Shown piece after piece: positions 22,080 through 33,470 of a DNA stretch of 64,000 nucleotides. A program made the translations under genes and the position numbers. The number at the start of each line of letters is the position of its first letter. The stretch's first letter is position 1. The notes beneath the pieces were generated by a model. That model was not told where the DNA came from. It saw only the letters and a list, made by a program, of their open reading frames with translations, and ran no database searches. This DNA is from Asterias amurensis. Taxonomy: Eukaryota; Echinodermata; Asteroidea; Forcipulatida; Asteriidae. The stretch spans positions 23,110,349 to 23,174,348 of the forward strand of contig NC_092651.1 in assembly GCF_032118995.1 (NCBI RefSeq), written 5' to 3'.

Positions 22080-23080
22080 GGAAGTTGCCGCCCAGTCCCG
22101 AAGGGCCTCAACCCGAAGAGTTTATGACTGCCGACTACGCCATTTCTTTAAATGGTGTAGGCGGCGAGCTATTCATCCCGCCGATACTTCTGTAGAGGAA
22201 GTCGGGGATTTCCTCCTATATCTTTTTGATAGCGGGCTGGCAACGGCCACGGTGAAAAATTACCGTTCGGCCATTGCTGCAGTCCACGGAGGATTCACCG
22301 ACGGCTCGACAGTCTCAGATAACCAGGCGATTGGACAGCTGACTAAGGGGATGTTTGTCACCCGTCCCCCGGTGCGCAAACTGGTCCCATCGTGGGACCT
22401 CTTTAGCGTGCTGTCAGCACTAAGAAAACCCCCTTTCGAGCCACTGAGTGGGGCCACGCTACTACATCTAACGATCAAAGTGGCCTTTTTGTTAGCGGTC
22501 GCTACGTCTCGCCGACGTAGCGAGCTGCACTCCCTTACGGTGGCGGCGGGGCACATCCGGTGGGAACCCGGAGGTGTCCGCCTGGTCCCTGCGGCGGGGT
22601 TTTTAGCCAAAAATCAATCCAGTGCTTTCGAACCCCCGGATATTTTTGTTCCCGACCTTAAAACCTTTTCGGCGGTCGCGGGAGACAAGCTTTGGTGCCC
22701 GGTACGGGCCCTAAAGTGGTACATCGATCGCACAAAGTCAATCCGAACCGGCCACGAACAGCTGTTCGTGTCCACGGTTCCACCATTCCGACCAGCGTCC
22801 CGCGATACAATCGCGCGTTGGATAGTCACAGCCATCCGCTCGGTGCCGGGCGGATGGCCAGCGTCCGATGGTCCAGTTCATGCCCACGAAGTATGGGGGG
22901 TGTCGGCCTCATGGGCTTTCTTTAAAGGGGTCTCCATGAGTGATATTACAGGGGCGGCCTCCTGGAAGAGCCCGTCCACGTTCTCTGACTGCTACCTGAA
23001 GGACGTTCTACAGGTGGATGGGAGAGCGGGTAGAGCGGTTTTACAGGCGGCCAGCCGAGCTGCAAAGCCAGGACAAGCTC
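22080..23080 (+). mobile_element. DIRS tyrosine recombinase domain
   Basis: Amino-terminal core-binding part (about 22,080-22,330, with Y-L-F-D-S-G-L-A and K-N-Y-R-S-A-I) and a catalytic part (22,470-23,060) with the T-S-R-R-R-S-E-L box and the H-E-V / I-T-G-A-A-S-W region. It integrates the circular cDNA by site-specific-type recombination, which explains the lack of a target-site duplication. Confidence 0.88.
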
Positions 23081-23320
23081 CACCTCGGCAGTCACGTGTT
23101 TAGGTGAGTTCTTCCACGGTAATACAGTGCTAACAATACTTATAATGTTTTGTTCACCCGTGGGACGATACCCCCTGTACGTTTTGGGCATGGACCACTA
23201 TCGGGCCTAGCGGCCGCGAAGCGTTCTCTGAATTTTGAGCGCGCCGGGGTCCTACGCCCCCCCCACTTAAGACATGCAGTAGCACCGCGTATACCCACCG
23301 CCTTTCCTCGGTGCGAGTCT

Positions 23321-23423
23321 ATGCAAATTAGTAATTCGACTCTACCGGTAAGTAGAGTGAAGTAGACTCCCCCCCCCACAGTAGTGTGGATGGGGTCTAC
23401 GAACGAATACTTACCGGTAGAGT
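23321..23423. repeat. DIRS internal complementary region
   Basis: 23,321-23,367 is the exact complement of the left end (17,585-17,631). 23,368-23,423 is the exact complement of the right end (23,613-23,668). The two join base to base, so the segment is a mirror of the circle junction the element would form. It is the proposed template for restoring the outer ends in the DIRS cycle. Confidence 0.92.
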
Positions 23424-23484
23424 ATCCCTCCCTCCTTCCCCACATACTCGGTCCTTGGGTGCTTACATTTAGTAGGGCTCATCG

Positions 23485-23668
23485 AAAAGAGGACGACTCC
23501 GTGACGGGCATGTCGCGGGGCGTTATGGGTAGGACGGTGGAGGGCGCTATTGTGTGTAAAAGTCTTAGCATTCTGCCTCGCGGCATAGGGGAATATGCAA
23601 ATTAGTAATTCGACTCTACCGGTAAGTATTCGTTCGTAGACCCCATCCACACTACTGTGGGGGGGGGA
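23485..23668 (-). repeat. DIRS right inverted terminal repeat
   Basis: The core 23,485-23,628 is inverted relative to the left repeat. The outer 40 bp (GTATTCGTTCGTAGACCCC to the final G-run and A) is specific to this end. Confidence 0.9.
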
Positions 23669-23870
23669 TTTTCTTTGAATGTTTTGTATTGTAACATCCA
23701 TGTCTGTGCATGGAGGTAGAAATAGATTAGTTTACGTAACGTCCTTTCCTACTAGAGAAAGTTTAAAAGGGCTTATGTTATTCCAGAGATTTTTTTTCTT
23801 CAAACTATTTAACTCAGAATAACTTGGATAGTTGTTTTAACAAATAATCAAAACAATTGATGATTATGCT
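23669..23870 (+). repeat. Repeat R1, right half after the DIRS element
   Basis: TTTTCTTTGAATGTTTTG onward matches 10,888-11,092 closely to AATTGATGATTATGCT, then diverges abruptly at 23,871. Confidence 0.85.
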
Positions 23871-24060
23871 GGGGGGTTTCTTTCCAACAGTGAGATAAGC
23901 GGTAGTCATTGCAGCAGTAGTCTTTGTTGTGAGGCAAGCGAGGCGTGTGGTCGTCCTTGGCCTGGTGCCAAGTTCCTGGGTATACACATGCTTTACAGAG
24001 GGAGCCTGCTGTAGCGCCACAGTACTCCCTAGATCGGTAACAAATTATCCACAACTATGA
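23871..24060 (-). other. Cys/His-rich coding-like fragment, unrecognised
   Basis: The minus-strand frame contains a compact Cys/His cluster: C-G-A...C-K-A-C, H-Q, then K-D-Y-C-C-N-D and S-H-C-W-K-E. The spacing resembles a small zinc-binding module such as those at the carboxy end of some transposases, but I cannot name the family. It begins exactly where R1 stops. Confidence 0.35.
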
Positions 24061-24065
24061 CATCT

Positions 24066-24428
24066 TCCTAATGGTATGCAACATGGTATGCAATAAAATT
24101 CACGACATTGCGAAACAAATCGCACTCGTGTGCGCACATATTCATGATTTGGTTCACGAAATTGCATACGTGTGCGCACATATTCACGATTTGGTTCACG
24201 AGATTGCATACGTGTGCGCACATATTCGCGATGTGTTTCACGACATTGCATACGTGTGCGCACATATTCGCGAATTGTTTCACGACATTGCATACGTGTG
24301 CGCACATATTCGCGAATTGTTTTACGATATTGTATACGTGTGCGCATATATTCGCGATTTGTTTCACGACATTGGCTACGTGTGCGCACACGTTTGCGTT
24401 ATGCGTTGTCCCTTCGGGGCCACCATAC
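24066..24428. repeat. 42-bp minisatellite with transposon-like terminus
   Basis: About seven units of CACGACATTGCATACGTGTG + CGCACATATTCGCGA + TTTGTTT, period 42 bp. Each holds the palindromes ACGTGTGCGCAC and ATATTCGCGA. Because 42 is a multiple of three and few units contain stops, several frames on both strands stay open. I read these as artefacts. The right edge GTCCCTTCGGGGCCACC (24,408-24,424) is the complement of the sequence at the left edge of the 11.6-kb foldback element, and unit composition is similar, so this may be a reduced relative. Confidence 0.75.
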
Positions 24429-27426
24429 ATAAGCAACAGAACCATTCAGGGTCTCACACAGGAATACTGTATAGATCTCTCACGTCAACAACACAGTATG
24501 TACCTGATATATCTTGCCATTATAAAACAGAACCTGTGTTGTCATATAAATTTGTCACATTGATTACATCTGAAACACAGCTGACATATGGTTTTACCCC
24601 TTATCATTCTAGATTTATGATTCTCATAACACTTTTGACTTTTAAAATCTCTGTTACAATCATTACAATGAAAATCTGTGTTTGATTTCCCTCCCCCACA
24701 ACCCTGACAACAACACAGTTTGCATTCGATATTACATATGTTCCGTTTTGCACATATCATAACCCCTTTGACATAATGACAAAAATTGCTTCTATTCAGA
24801 AATCCTGATATAGAGGTTATAAGATCGTAGTGATTTTCGGCAAAGTGTAAATATATCACACGTTCTTTTGGTGGTCCTTTGAAAATAGACGCATAAAAAT
24901 GCTCTCTCGAAAGTACAACGATTTGAAAATCACCGATCACGTTTTGAAATTTTTGAATCTCTTCGATTCCACACGGACCCTGTCTCACTCCCGTCTTGAT
25001 ATGTAACTGATTAGCCAATACTTCTTGTTGAATTCAACTTTTTCGAATATACTTTTCATCAGGATGTTTTTCATGAATGGCTATACCCGTAACAATAGCC
25101 CTAGCGCAACATGTTTGTGTTCCATGATCATTGATCTGATTGATAGACTGTTTACTCAATAAAAATTCCTTCAGTTTCAGTAACTTCTTGTTTTCCCTAG
25201 TATATTTCCCTCCTTTAGTCATTTTCTAATGAACAAAATGTATCATGGCTGATTGATCAAAACGTATTGTTTGGTACGATTGTAAAACCGCTTCAAGACG
25301 GGATAGAAATCGATCTACTGTTAAGTCATTCATTTTCAGAAATGGGAGTGAGATGGGAAAGTCGAGATCGGGAGAGTGAAAAACCATTCTAACCATATCA
25401 TTGGGTCTACACCTTCACACAACCTATCAATTAAACTCTGTAACATAGAACCTAATCTAGGTAGTATTTCTCGTAAAGTTAAGTCATTTAAGTTAGCAAA
25501 TTCAACTTCATCATCATAAGTGGAAGCTTGTAATTTTTTTGTCTGTTTCTGTTTAACACTTACTATTTTATAGAAGTCTTCAGGTGTCTCTGATCCCGTT
25601 GTCTCTTTTGTGGTGTTTCATAGTCATCGTCATCGAACCATTCACTGCGTAGCTCGTCAACTTCCTGATTTCTTCATTTTATTAATCTCAAGAGGTAGAA
25701 AATGTAGAAGCTCAGGTGACACTTCTGGTATCTGTATCAGAGCTTCATAGAGGTCCATCACGTTGGAAATCATTTTGATAAATTTTGTTTGCAAGTCTTC
25801 AGGTGTCTCCTCCCGTTGTCTCTTTTGTGGTGTTTCATAGTCATCGTCATCGAACCATTCACTGCGTAGCTCGTCAACTTCCTGATTGGTGTCTTGACAG
25901 TCCGGTGTTTCAATCCCTCCGCCAATCATCTCTCCGGTTCCCTGGTCCATGTCATAGTAAAGACCGTCTTGACTGAATTCCTCTTGACTGAGTATTGCGT
26001 TCTGTCTTTCGTATGCATAAAAACACAGCCTGGCAAGGGGTAATCACCTCTTCGTTGGGTTGGACCCCGTTCCAACCCCTCATTTCTTCATCTTTATTAA
26101 TCTCAAGACGTAGAAAATCTAGAAGCTCTGGTGACACTTCTAGTATCTGTATCAGAGCTTCATAGAGATCCATCACGTTGGAAATCATTTTGATAAATTT
26201 TGTTTGCAAGTCTTCAGGTGTCTCATCCCGTTGTCTCTTTTGTGGTGTTTCATAGTCATCGTCATCAAACCATTCATTGTTGACAAGTTTCTACTTGTTA
26301 ACAATTCCCATCTTTAACTCATCCAGATATTGTCCCCAGGATTACAAAATGGATAAAGTCCATTCTTGTCAAAGGTACCTTTTAACTTTCCCGTTGTCAA
26401 AGCATTGTCAAGGGATATATTCTGTGAGATAGTAAGGTCATGAAGGTATTTAAACCCAAGGTTGGTTCCAACCCCTGCCCTCTGAGATTCCAATACATCC
26501 AAATATCTCTGTTTGGTTATTTCATTTGTACATTGGTTGAGTCCTTTGCAGCTAGATTTGTCTTTCTCACCAAAACTGAAGTAGGTTTTACTACACAGTG
26601 CTACAATTCCATCACCTTCCCATTCTACCTTAAAAGTCCTGGGGTTCTCTTGTCAAATGCATGATGTTGAGGGTTGTCTTCTCTCCAACACCATTTGGGT
26701 TTGTTAAGGATATATTCCGTTTTTCTTTCTGGTTTGATCATATCATCTAAGTGTCCTTTCCATCTGGCACCTGAAAGTCAGACGGATGGATGTATTTGGT
26801 CAAAAAGTCAAAATAAAATTCTAACATTCTATATTGGCGTGCTGATGAACAAAGAAACCTATTTTGAATGGGAGGTTTAGATTCAGTGTACGTTTAGTGA
26901 TCTAAAGCTCATTCATGAATTCTCAATGGCATGTAAAGGGATTAGGGAACTTCGTCTGAAAACCAAGTTACATGCCGAAGCTATAGTATTTATTTTTAAA
27001 AGGATCCACTCCTAAATCCCTTGGCTCTGTCGATGTTACCCTTTGGAACAATTGTTTGAACTGAATACAACATTGTCGTAATACAACGACATCACTCACG
27101 CATTAAGCAAGTAATTCATCTTGAAGATTAAATGGTAGATCAAGCATCTTTTCTATTTCGTACCATTCATAAAACTCTGTCCTTCTTTCTGGACTCATGC
27201 TATCTGAACCGTAGAATTTTGCTTCAGGAAGAGCCCCTTGATACTTTTGATTTGCTTTTGTATTGAAGAAGTGTTGGAAAAATCCCTTCTTCAGTTCGGT
27301 CAAACCGGATGTCTTGGGTAATTTCGCCAGAGCCATAGGAAGGAAATTAAGGGAGTCTATTACCTTTCAGTCTAATTGAGGTATTCTAATACTCATAATT
27401 TTAGCCCCCGTATAAATCACTTTATG

Positions 27427-28577
27427 AATAACTGCATGATCGTACAAATATTTGAGTATAAAGTAACCATTGTAGGCTTTCATATTATGGGCAATACTGA
27501 TACTATTTTTAGTATACGGAGATTGAAACAACCAATCACAGAATTCTACAGCACACCCCTCTTCGGTTCCCTGGTCCTAGTAAAGACCGTCTTGACTGAA
27601 TTCCTCTTGACTGAGTATTGCGTTCTGTCCTGTGTGATTTTCTTGATAGTTAGGTTCTGGTAGATCATTTTGTCCGGGTAAAGTTGTTTCCTCCACACAA
27701 ACAAGTTGATACAGTCTTTCATTTAAGTTTTCGGTCTCCTCCGAAGAGAGACACCAGTATTCAAGAAATTACCATTTAACTTTCCCGTTGTCAAAGCATT
27801 GTCAAGGGATATATTCTGTGAGATTGTAAGGTCATGAAGGTATTTAAACCCAAGGTTGGTTCCAACCCCTGCCCTCTGAGATTCCAATACATCCAAATAT
27901 CTCTGTTTGGTTATTTCATTTGTACATTGGTTGAGTCCTTTGCAGCTAGATTTGTCTTTCTCACCAAAACTGAAGTAGGTTTTACTACACAGTGCTACAA
28001 TTCCGTCACCCTCCCATTCTACCTTAAAAAGTCCTGGGGTTCTCTTGTCAAATGCATGATGTTGAGGGTTGTCTTCTCTCCAACACCATTTGGGTTTGTT
28101 AAGGATATATTCCGTTTTTCTTTCTGGTTTGATCATATCATCTAAGTGTCCTTTACATCTCGCACCTGAAAGTCAGACGGATGGATGTATTTGGTCAAAA
28201 AGTCAAAATAAAATTCTAACATTCTCATATTGGCGTGCAAAGAAACCTATTTTGAATGGTGAGGTTTAGATTCAGTTTAGTTTAGTGATCTGAAGCTCAT
28301 TCATAAATTCCTCAATGACATGTAAAGCTCGAAAGTGGGAGTCATTGATACACTGCAAGGCGTCTGAATCGCTGCATACTTTAACTTGCCTGCATTTCTT
28401 GATTGGTTACGGATTTACCATAAGCGGAGTTTCCGTGGAGTTTCATAGTATCTGCCAAAATGGGGCTTGATGTGTCTCTATCTTTTGGTACAACCTTTAT
28501 AAAACACTCATGATCAAAGGACACCATCTCTTTACATAGATTACAATAATCCTTGGTACAATCGTGTTTTCCAAACT
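27427..28577 (-). repeat. 1.15-kb segment shared with 1-1152
   Basis: Base-by-base reading shows only scattered differences from the window's first 1,152 bases, in the same orientation. Both ends of the identity are abrupt on the right (…CCAAACT). Confidence 0.88.
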
Positions 28578-28589
28578 ATTAATTTGACA

Positions 28590-31150
28590 CTAAGCATTCT
28601 GTGGCCCTTATCCCATACTTTTGATTCTGTTTCAGCCCACAGTTTTCCTTGGCTTTTCGTCTAACGAAGGCACCAGTTGGCATATTTTGCATTAGTGCCC
28701 ACAAATATAAGGCATTGTCAACAAAGCCAATTACCTTTTTGCATAATTTGTCGCCCCTCTAAAAGTGTTTTTTTTTTCCTTCATGATACCTATGAAAAAC
28801 TATTAACAGGCCACTAAGGATACTATTTTTTATCATGTAGTACAAATCTTTGTTTTTGCTGTCAATGAGGGGAAAATATGTGTCGGACAAAGTCAGAAAT
28901 AAGTGGCTCAGTGAAAGACCAGGTACAGATATGGCACACTTACACTGTTAACAATATCATTTCATTTTATTTGCCAGCAAACATGAAAAAACACAAACAT
29001 GTATTAAAAAGTTGCACATCAAAGATTTACAAGAAAAAACAATATTACAATGGTTATAAAAAGAGAACAGCAAAAAATATGCAAAAACAAAAGCAAATTA
29101 CTGAGAAACCTGGCCTAGCCGCGGGCAGATATGTGTAGGAAACATGCTGTGTTGTTCCTAGAACTCGAAACGTTTTGGCAACAGCACTCAAAAATGGAAC
29201 CATGTCCAAATTGTTGTACCAAACCACATAGTCCCGCATAGTTTGCACTCTACCACCTACACACTTTTTAAACAATCCTTTTGTCTGTGTTGGGTCACGT
29301 GGTATATGTGTGTTGTACTTTGATTCCAATGGATAAGTACCTCTGGAGAAGAGGAGTCGCCAACAAAAAATTTCTCCCCAAATATACTCCCTATTAAACT
29401 CTTTAGAGAAGTCTTCAGGAGACCTTCCCGCTTTGCATAATCTGACATAATGATCACCGATATCATTTGTATTGAAATAAGAAGAAGCTATTTTTAAGAT
29501 TGGTGTCATTTCTTCAAATTCTTCTTTTAATGCTTGAGGAACATGCAAATCACATTCTACCAGCCCAAACATCAATCCCTTAGCGATTAAATGCAGGATC
29601 TCACGCCGGGTCATCCTTTATTGGTCGAAGTGTGTGGGACGGATTGTCTTAAAGAGTTTTCTGAAATCTAAGTTTCCCTTGATTTCTGTTTCCCATTGGC
29701 ATTCGGTTATCTCAATAAGGTTATATCCCTGATCCTTTATGTAAGATGACATTTTTTTGCGTCTCATCTTGTAGCTGTGCACAGCTCTTTTGTCTCATTT
29801 CATTATAATTTGTTTCGTTGAAGAAGCAGTTGTGTTCATGCCAGAAGCACCATGAAATTAGTAGACGGTTTGAGTCTGTTGACAAAATCCGTCCACGGGA
29901 ATGTTTCTTGCCACTACCCATTTTTCTTTTCCATTGAATTTGTTTTGGATATGTACAACTTGCGCTTCTGACTCTTAGCATTCTGTGGCCCTTATCCCAT
30001 ACTTTTGATTCTGTTTTGGCCCACAGTTTTCCTTGGCTTTTCGTCTAACGAAGGCACCAGTTGGCATATTTTGCATTAGTGCCCACAAATATAAGGCATT
30101 GGCAACAAAGCCAATTACCTTTTTGCATAATTTGTGGCCCCCTCTTACATGTTTTTTTGTTCATGATACCTATGAAACACTATAGACGGGCCACCAACAA
30201 TATTCTTTTTCATCACATAGTACAAAGCTTTGTTTTTGCTGTCAATGAGGGGAAAATATGTGTCGTCAGAAATAAGTTTTCCTTGGCTTTTCTTCTAACA
30301 AAGGCACCAGTTGGCATTATTTGCATTAGTGCCCACAAATATATGGCATTGGCAACGAAGCCAATTACCTTTTTGCATAATTTGCCGCCCCCTCTTATAT
30401 GTTTTCTTTCTTCATGATACCTATGGAAAACTAAAGACGGGCCACCAACGATATTCTTTTTCATTAAATAGTACAAATCTTTGTTTTTGCTGTCAATGAG
30501 GGGAAAATATGTGTCGTCGGACAAAGTTAGAAATAAGTGGCACAGTGAAAGACCAGGTACAGATATGGCACACTTACACTGTAAATATATCCATGCTGTG
30601 TTGTTCCTAGAACTTGAACTGTTTTGGCAACAGCACTCAAAAATGGAACCATGTCCAAATTATTGTACCAAACCACATATTCCCGCATGGTTTGCACTCT
30701 ATCACCTACACGCTTTTAAAACAATCCGTTTGTCTGTGTTGGATCACTTGGTATGTTGTACTTCGATTCCAATGGATAAGTACCACTGGAGAAGAGGAGT
30801 CGCCAACAAAATGTTTCTCCCCAAACATACTCCCTATTAAACTCTTCTAAGGAGTCTTCAGGAGACCTTCCCGCTCTGCATAATCTGGCATTATGATCAC
30901 CGATATCATTTTTTCTGATATAAGCATTTTTGAAGATTGGTGTCATTTCTTCAAACACTTCTTTTAATGCTGGAGGAACATGCAAATCACATTCTACCAG
31001 CCCAAACATTGATCCCTTAGCGGTGAAATGCAGGATCTCACGCAAGGTCATTCTTTTTTGGTCGTAGTGTATGGGACGGACTGTCTTTAAGAAGTTTCTC
31101 AAATCTAAGTTTCCCTTGATTTCTGTTTTCCATTGCCATTGGGTTATCTC
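28590..31150 (-). repeat. Tandem copies within the polymerase fossil
   Basis: AGCATTCTGTGGCCCTTATC to the GCCAATTACCTTTTTGCATA region occurs at 28,598-28,750 and 29,977-30,140, with its second half again at 30,280-30,390. The AAGTTTCCCTTGATTTCTG module occurs at about 29,670 and 31,100. The unit is about 1.4 kb. Confidence 0.8.
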
Positions 31151-32534
31151 AACAAGGTTATATCCCTGTAACTACCCACTTTTCTTTTCCATTGAATTTG
31201 TGTACACTCTAAATTACAGAGATTTAAATTTAAATCTTTTATAGGATTAAAATAAAAATAAGTCCTAAAGATTTATTTTTAGTCCAAATCGATTTAATAA
31301 ATCAACAATTATCCGCAGAGTCTATTTTGTTTTTCAATCCTCCGAACGATTAAAAAAGGACGCCAACTTTATGGACAGTGGACCAATCAGCGTGGCGCGA
31401 TTTCCTGACGTATTGCACAAACGTATATACAACTCAAAACTTTGTCGGCAGCCATTAAAATAAACCGACTGTGTGTGCGCTGTTGTTGGCTACACAACTA
31501 CTGCTGTCTGCTGCATGCTAAACGCGCACGTTCAATTACAAATGTAAACGTACATGAACGATGATCAGTCATTCATAGTCACACAAGTTTCTTCGGTCAG
31601 AACAGTCGGCAGTAAGGAGGCAAAACTTCAATATTATTTCATGAGGTAGGTAAATCCAATCTTATGTAGGACGTAGTATATCGGATAGGATATGGATAGG
31701 TTTTTGCAATGATTGTTTACACGACGATCATCCTGTGGTAAAAATTATATCTCGACGAAATTATGTTAATGTTATACATTTTATACAACGTCCACGTATA
31801 TTTTGGTGTTGTATTAAAGTCAGTGTGAACATCGTTGTTTTAACTAAATAAACCAAACATTAACCATTCCATGGAGAAACGTTATGTCAATGGCCATGAC
31901 CATACTCCGCATAGACAGAGACAACGAACTTGAATTGAAGAGGAAAAGAGTGAATTCAAGACCGATTTTCACTCAGTTTCCCCCACCAAGTTCATTTTTT
32001 TCCCAGCGACGGCGGCGGACCAGACTTCAGCTCCCCGTTGCAAAGGCCCTATAGTCATATTCTCTCTACAGTTCACGAACGGAAGTGTTTTACTGTTTGG
32101 TGTTGCTTTTGAGTTTTGTTGGTCACCCAACATGATAATTAATATATGTAGATAGGGCAATATTTTACAATAGAAACGTGTCTAATTTATAGACTATGTG
32201 CTCTAAAAATGAAGAAAGAACGATTTCGATAGGCTAGCAAATTTAAATTAGTTAGAGAATCATGTTTCTTTTTAATAACATATCTTGAGTGAACCCACAT
32301 AGTGGTATTGTTTTGCAGAATAAATAATTTAAGAAAATGTAGTTTTAAATCCTAGAAAATATAATGCACAGATTTTTTGCGAGTCGAAAAAAAACAAAAC
32401 ATGACACTATTTTGTTAGACCAAATTGTCTCTAGTTAAAGCTTTGTTTGAAGTTCCATAGGCTACTGCTAAAACTCTTCATAATAATGTGAGGTTTTTCT
32501 TAATTGTTATCGTCTGAATGTTTCCATTTTTCAG

Positions 32535-32650
32535 GTGACCTGTCTTCCTTCTGGTCGCTGTTTACAGTTTTCTTCGTTCAGGCAAAGTCAAGAGATTTCA
32601 ATTGTATCTGATGCAAATTCCAACGTTATTCCAGTCAGATCAAGCTGGTA
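32535..32650 (+). other. Exon-like cassette 1 in the 4.07-kb element
   Basis: The acceptor TTCCATTTTTCAG|GTGACC and the donor AAGCTG|GTAAGC bound about 115 bp, open in one frame. A diverged second version follows at 33,047-33,160. Transposons can carry captured exons or drive their own spliced RNA; nothing identifies the protein. Confidence 0.45.
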
Positions 32651-33046
32651 AGCATGTCTTGTGTTTTTTTCGTTGATATATTGTTCCCATGTAATACAAT
32701 TAAGATACAATTAAAATTTTGCATTTGTTGGCATGGTTGCTATAAAGGAAAGCAATACTTTTTACGATATGGTGGGAGATATAATTTAATACAAAGCTGT
32801 TTTTAAAAACGAGTGGTTTGTTTGTATATTGCCACCTGAGCCCTATTGCAAGAGCCTCAATAACATAAACTAAAAAATAGAGACTGACATGTTTTTTATA
32901 TTCAACGATTGTGTGCTGGTCAACAGAAAAACAACCGTAAATTACAGTGACATATACTGTACATTTAGTTAATGCTACCGTTTTCCATGGTAATGATGTG
33001 GAGGGTTTGTTAACACTAACAGTCGTCTGGATGTTTTCATGTTCCA

Positions 33047-33160
33047 GGTGACCTGTTCCAATAGTGTTTGCTGTTTACAGTTTCCTTCATCCAGTGTAGA
33101 GGTCAAGAGATTTCAATTGTAGCTGTTGAGGTTCAGAACATTATTCAGAACAAGCTGGTA
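33047..33160 (+). other. Exon-like cassette 2 (duplicate of cassette 1)
   Basis: ATGTTCCAG|GTGACCTG ... AACAAGCTG|GTAAGT: the same acceptor and a perfect donor, with shared core TGCTGTTTACAGTTT and CAAGAGATTTCAATTG. Length changes relative to cassette 1 alter the frame, so coding function is doubtful while splice signals are kept. Confidence 0.45.
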
Positions 33161-33470
33161 AGTACTATTTCCCCTAGATGGAGGTTGTTTAAAATTATGT
33201 TTCCTTTACTGAAATGTAACAGTGGTCCATTTCACTAAGCAATAACATTCATTGCAAGACAAATTGTCAGTATTACCTTGCTAATTTGTATAGTGACATC
33301 ACACTTTACTTAGCAACTGCGATTGATTTGCAGCTAAAATCAAACTTAGCTCTTTGTGAAACCTGGGCCTACTAATTCCACTTTAAGCCACAATGTTGTT
33401 TAAATCAACTCTATCAGAAAGAACTCACGTTTATTTAGAACTTGATTTCTTTGATGCGATTCCTTTTGCT

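Larger units (their letters stand above)
17585..23668 (+). mobile_element. DIRS-type tyrosine-recombinase retroelement
   Basis: A 6.08-kb GC-rich element (host flanks are AT-rich) with all expected DIRS parts in order. These are an inverted terminal repeat, a Gag-like ORF, reverse transcriptase (Y-L-D-D motif), RNase H, a tyrosine recombinase, an internal complementary region (23,321-23,423) and an opposite-orientation terminal repeat (core 23,485-23,628 matching 17,599-17,742). The internal region is complementary first to the left extremity and then directly to the right extremity, as in DIRS-1. There is no target duplication. The R1 copy at 10,887/10,888 shows the empty site, fixing the ends. 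It looks nearly whole, with perhaps one or a few breaks in the pol part. Ends match their complements without visible change, so it is probably young. Overlapping frames are normal in this family. Confidence 0.92.
24430..31200 (-). mobile_element. Polinton/Maverick polymerase fossil cluster
   Basis: A run of minus-strand fragments of Polinton protein-primed DNA polymerase, out of normal order and duplicated, with many breaks. Recognised parts: a Cys-rich finger region (about 24,540-25,020); small acidic associated segments, duplicated (25,650-25,950 and 26,060-26,290); carboxy-terminal blocks (26,380-26,700 and 27,720-28,140); an exonuclease-side block (27,100-27,340); a palm block (28,390-28,580); and exonuclease/TP-region and palm blocks in tandem copies (28,590-29,980 and 29,980-31,150). 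It is clearly dead as a unit. The sequence continues at 35,275 after a later transposon. The copies are so alike that duplication must be recent relative to decay. Confidence 0.75.

Noticed and set aside
18095-22610. Long frames antisense or in other frames inside the DIRS element
   Set aside because: GC-rich coding DNA keeps several frames open; only the frames with Gag-like position, RT, RNase H and recombinase motifs are credible.
24066-24428. A CRISPR array
   Set aside because: Units are contiguous without unique spacers, and the genome is clearly animal.
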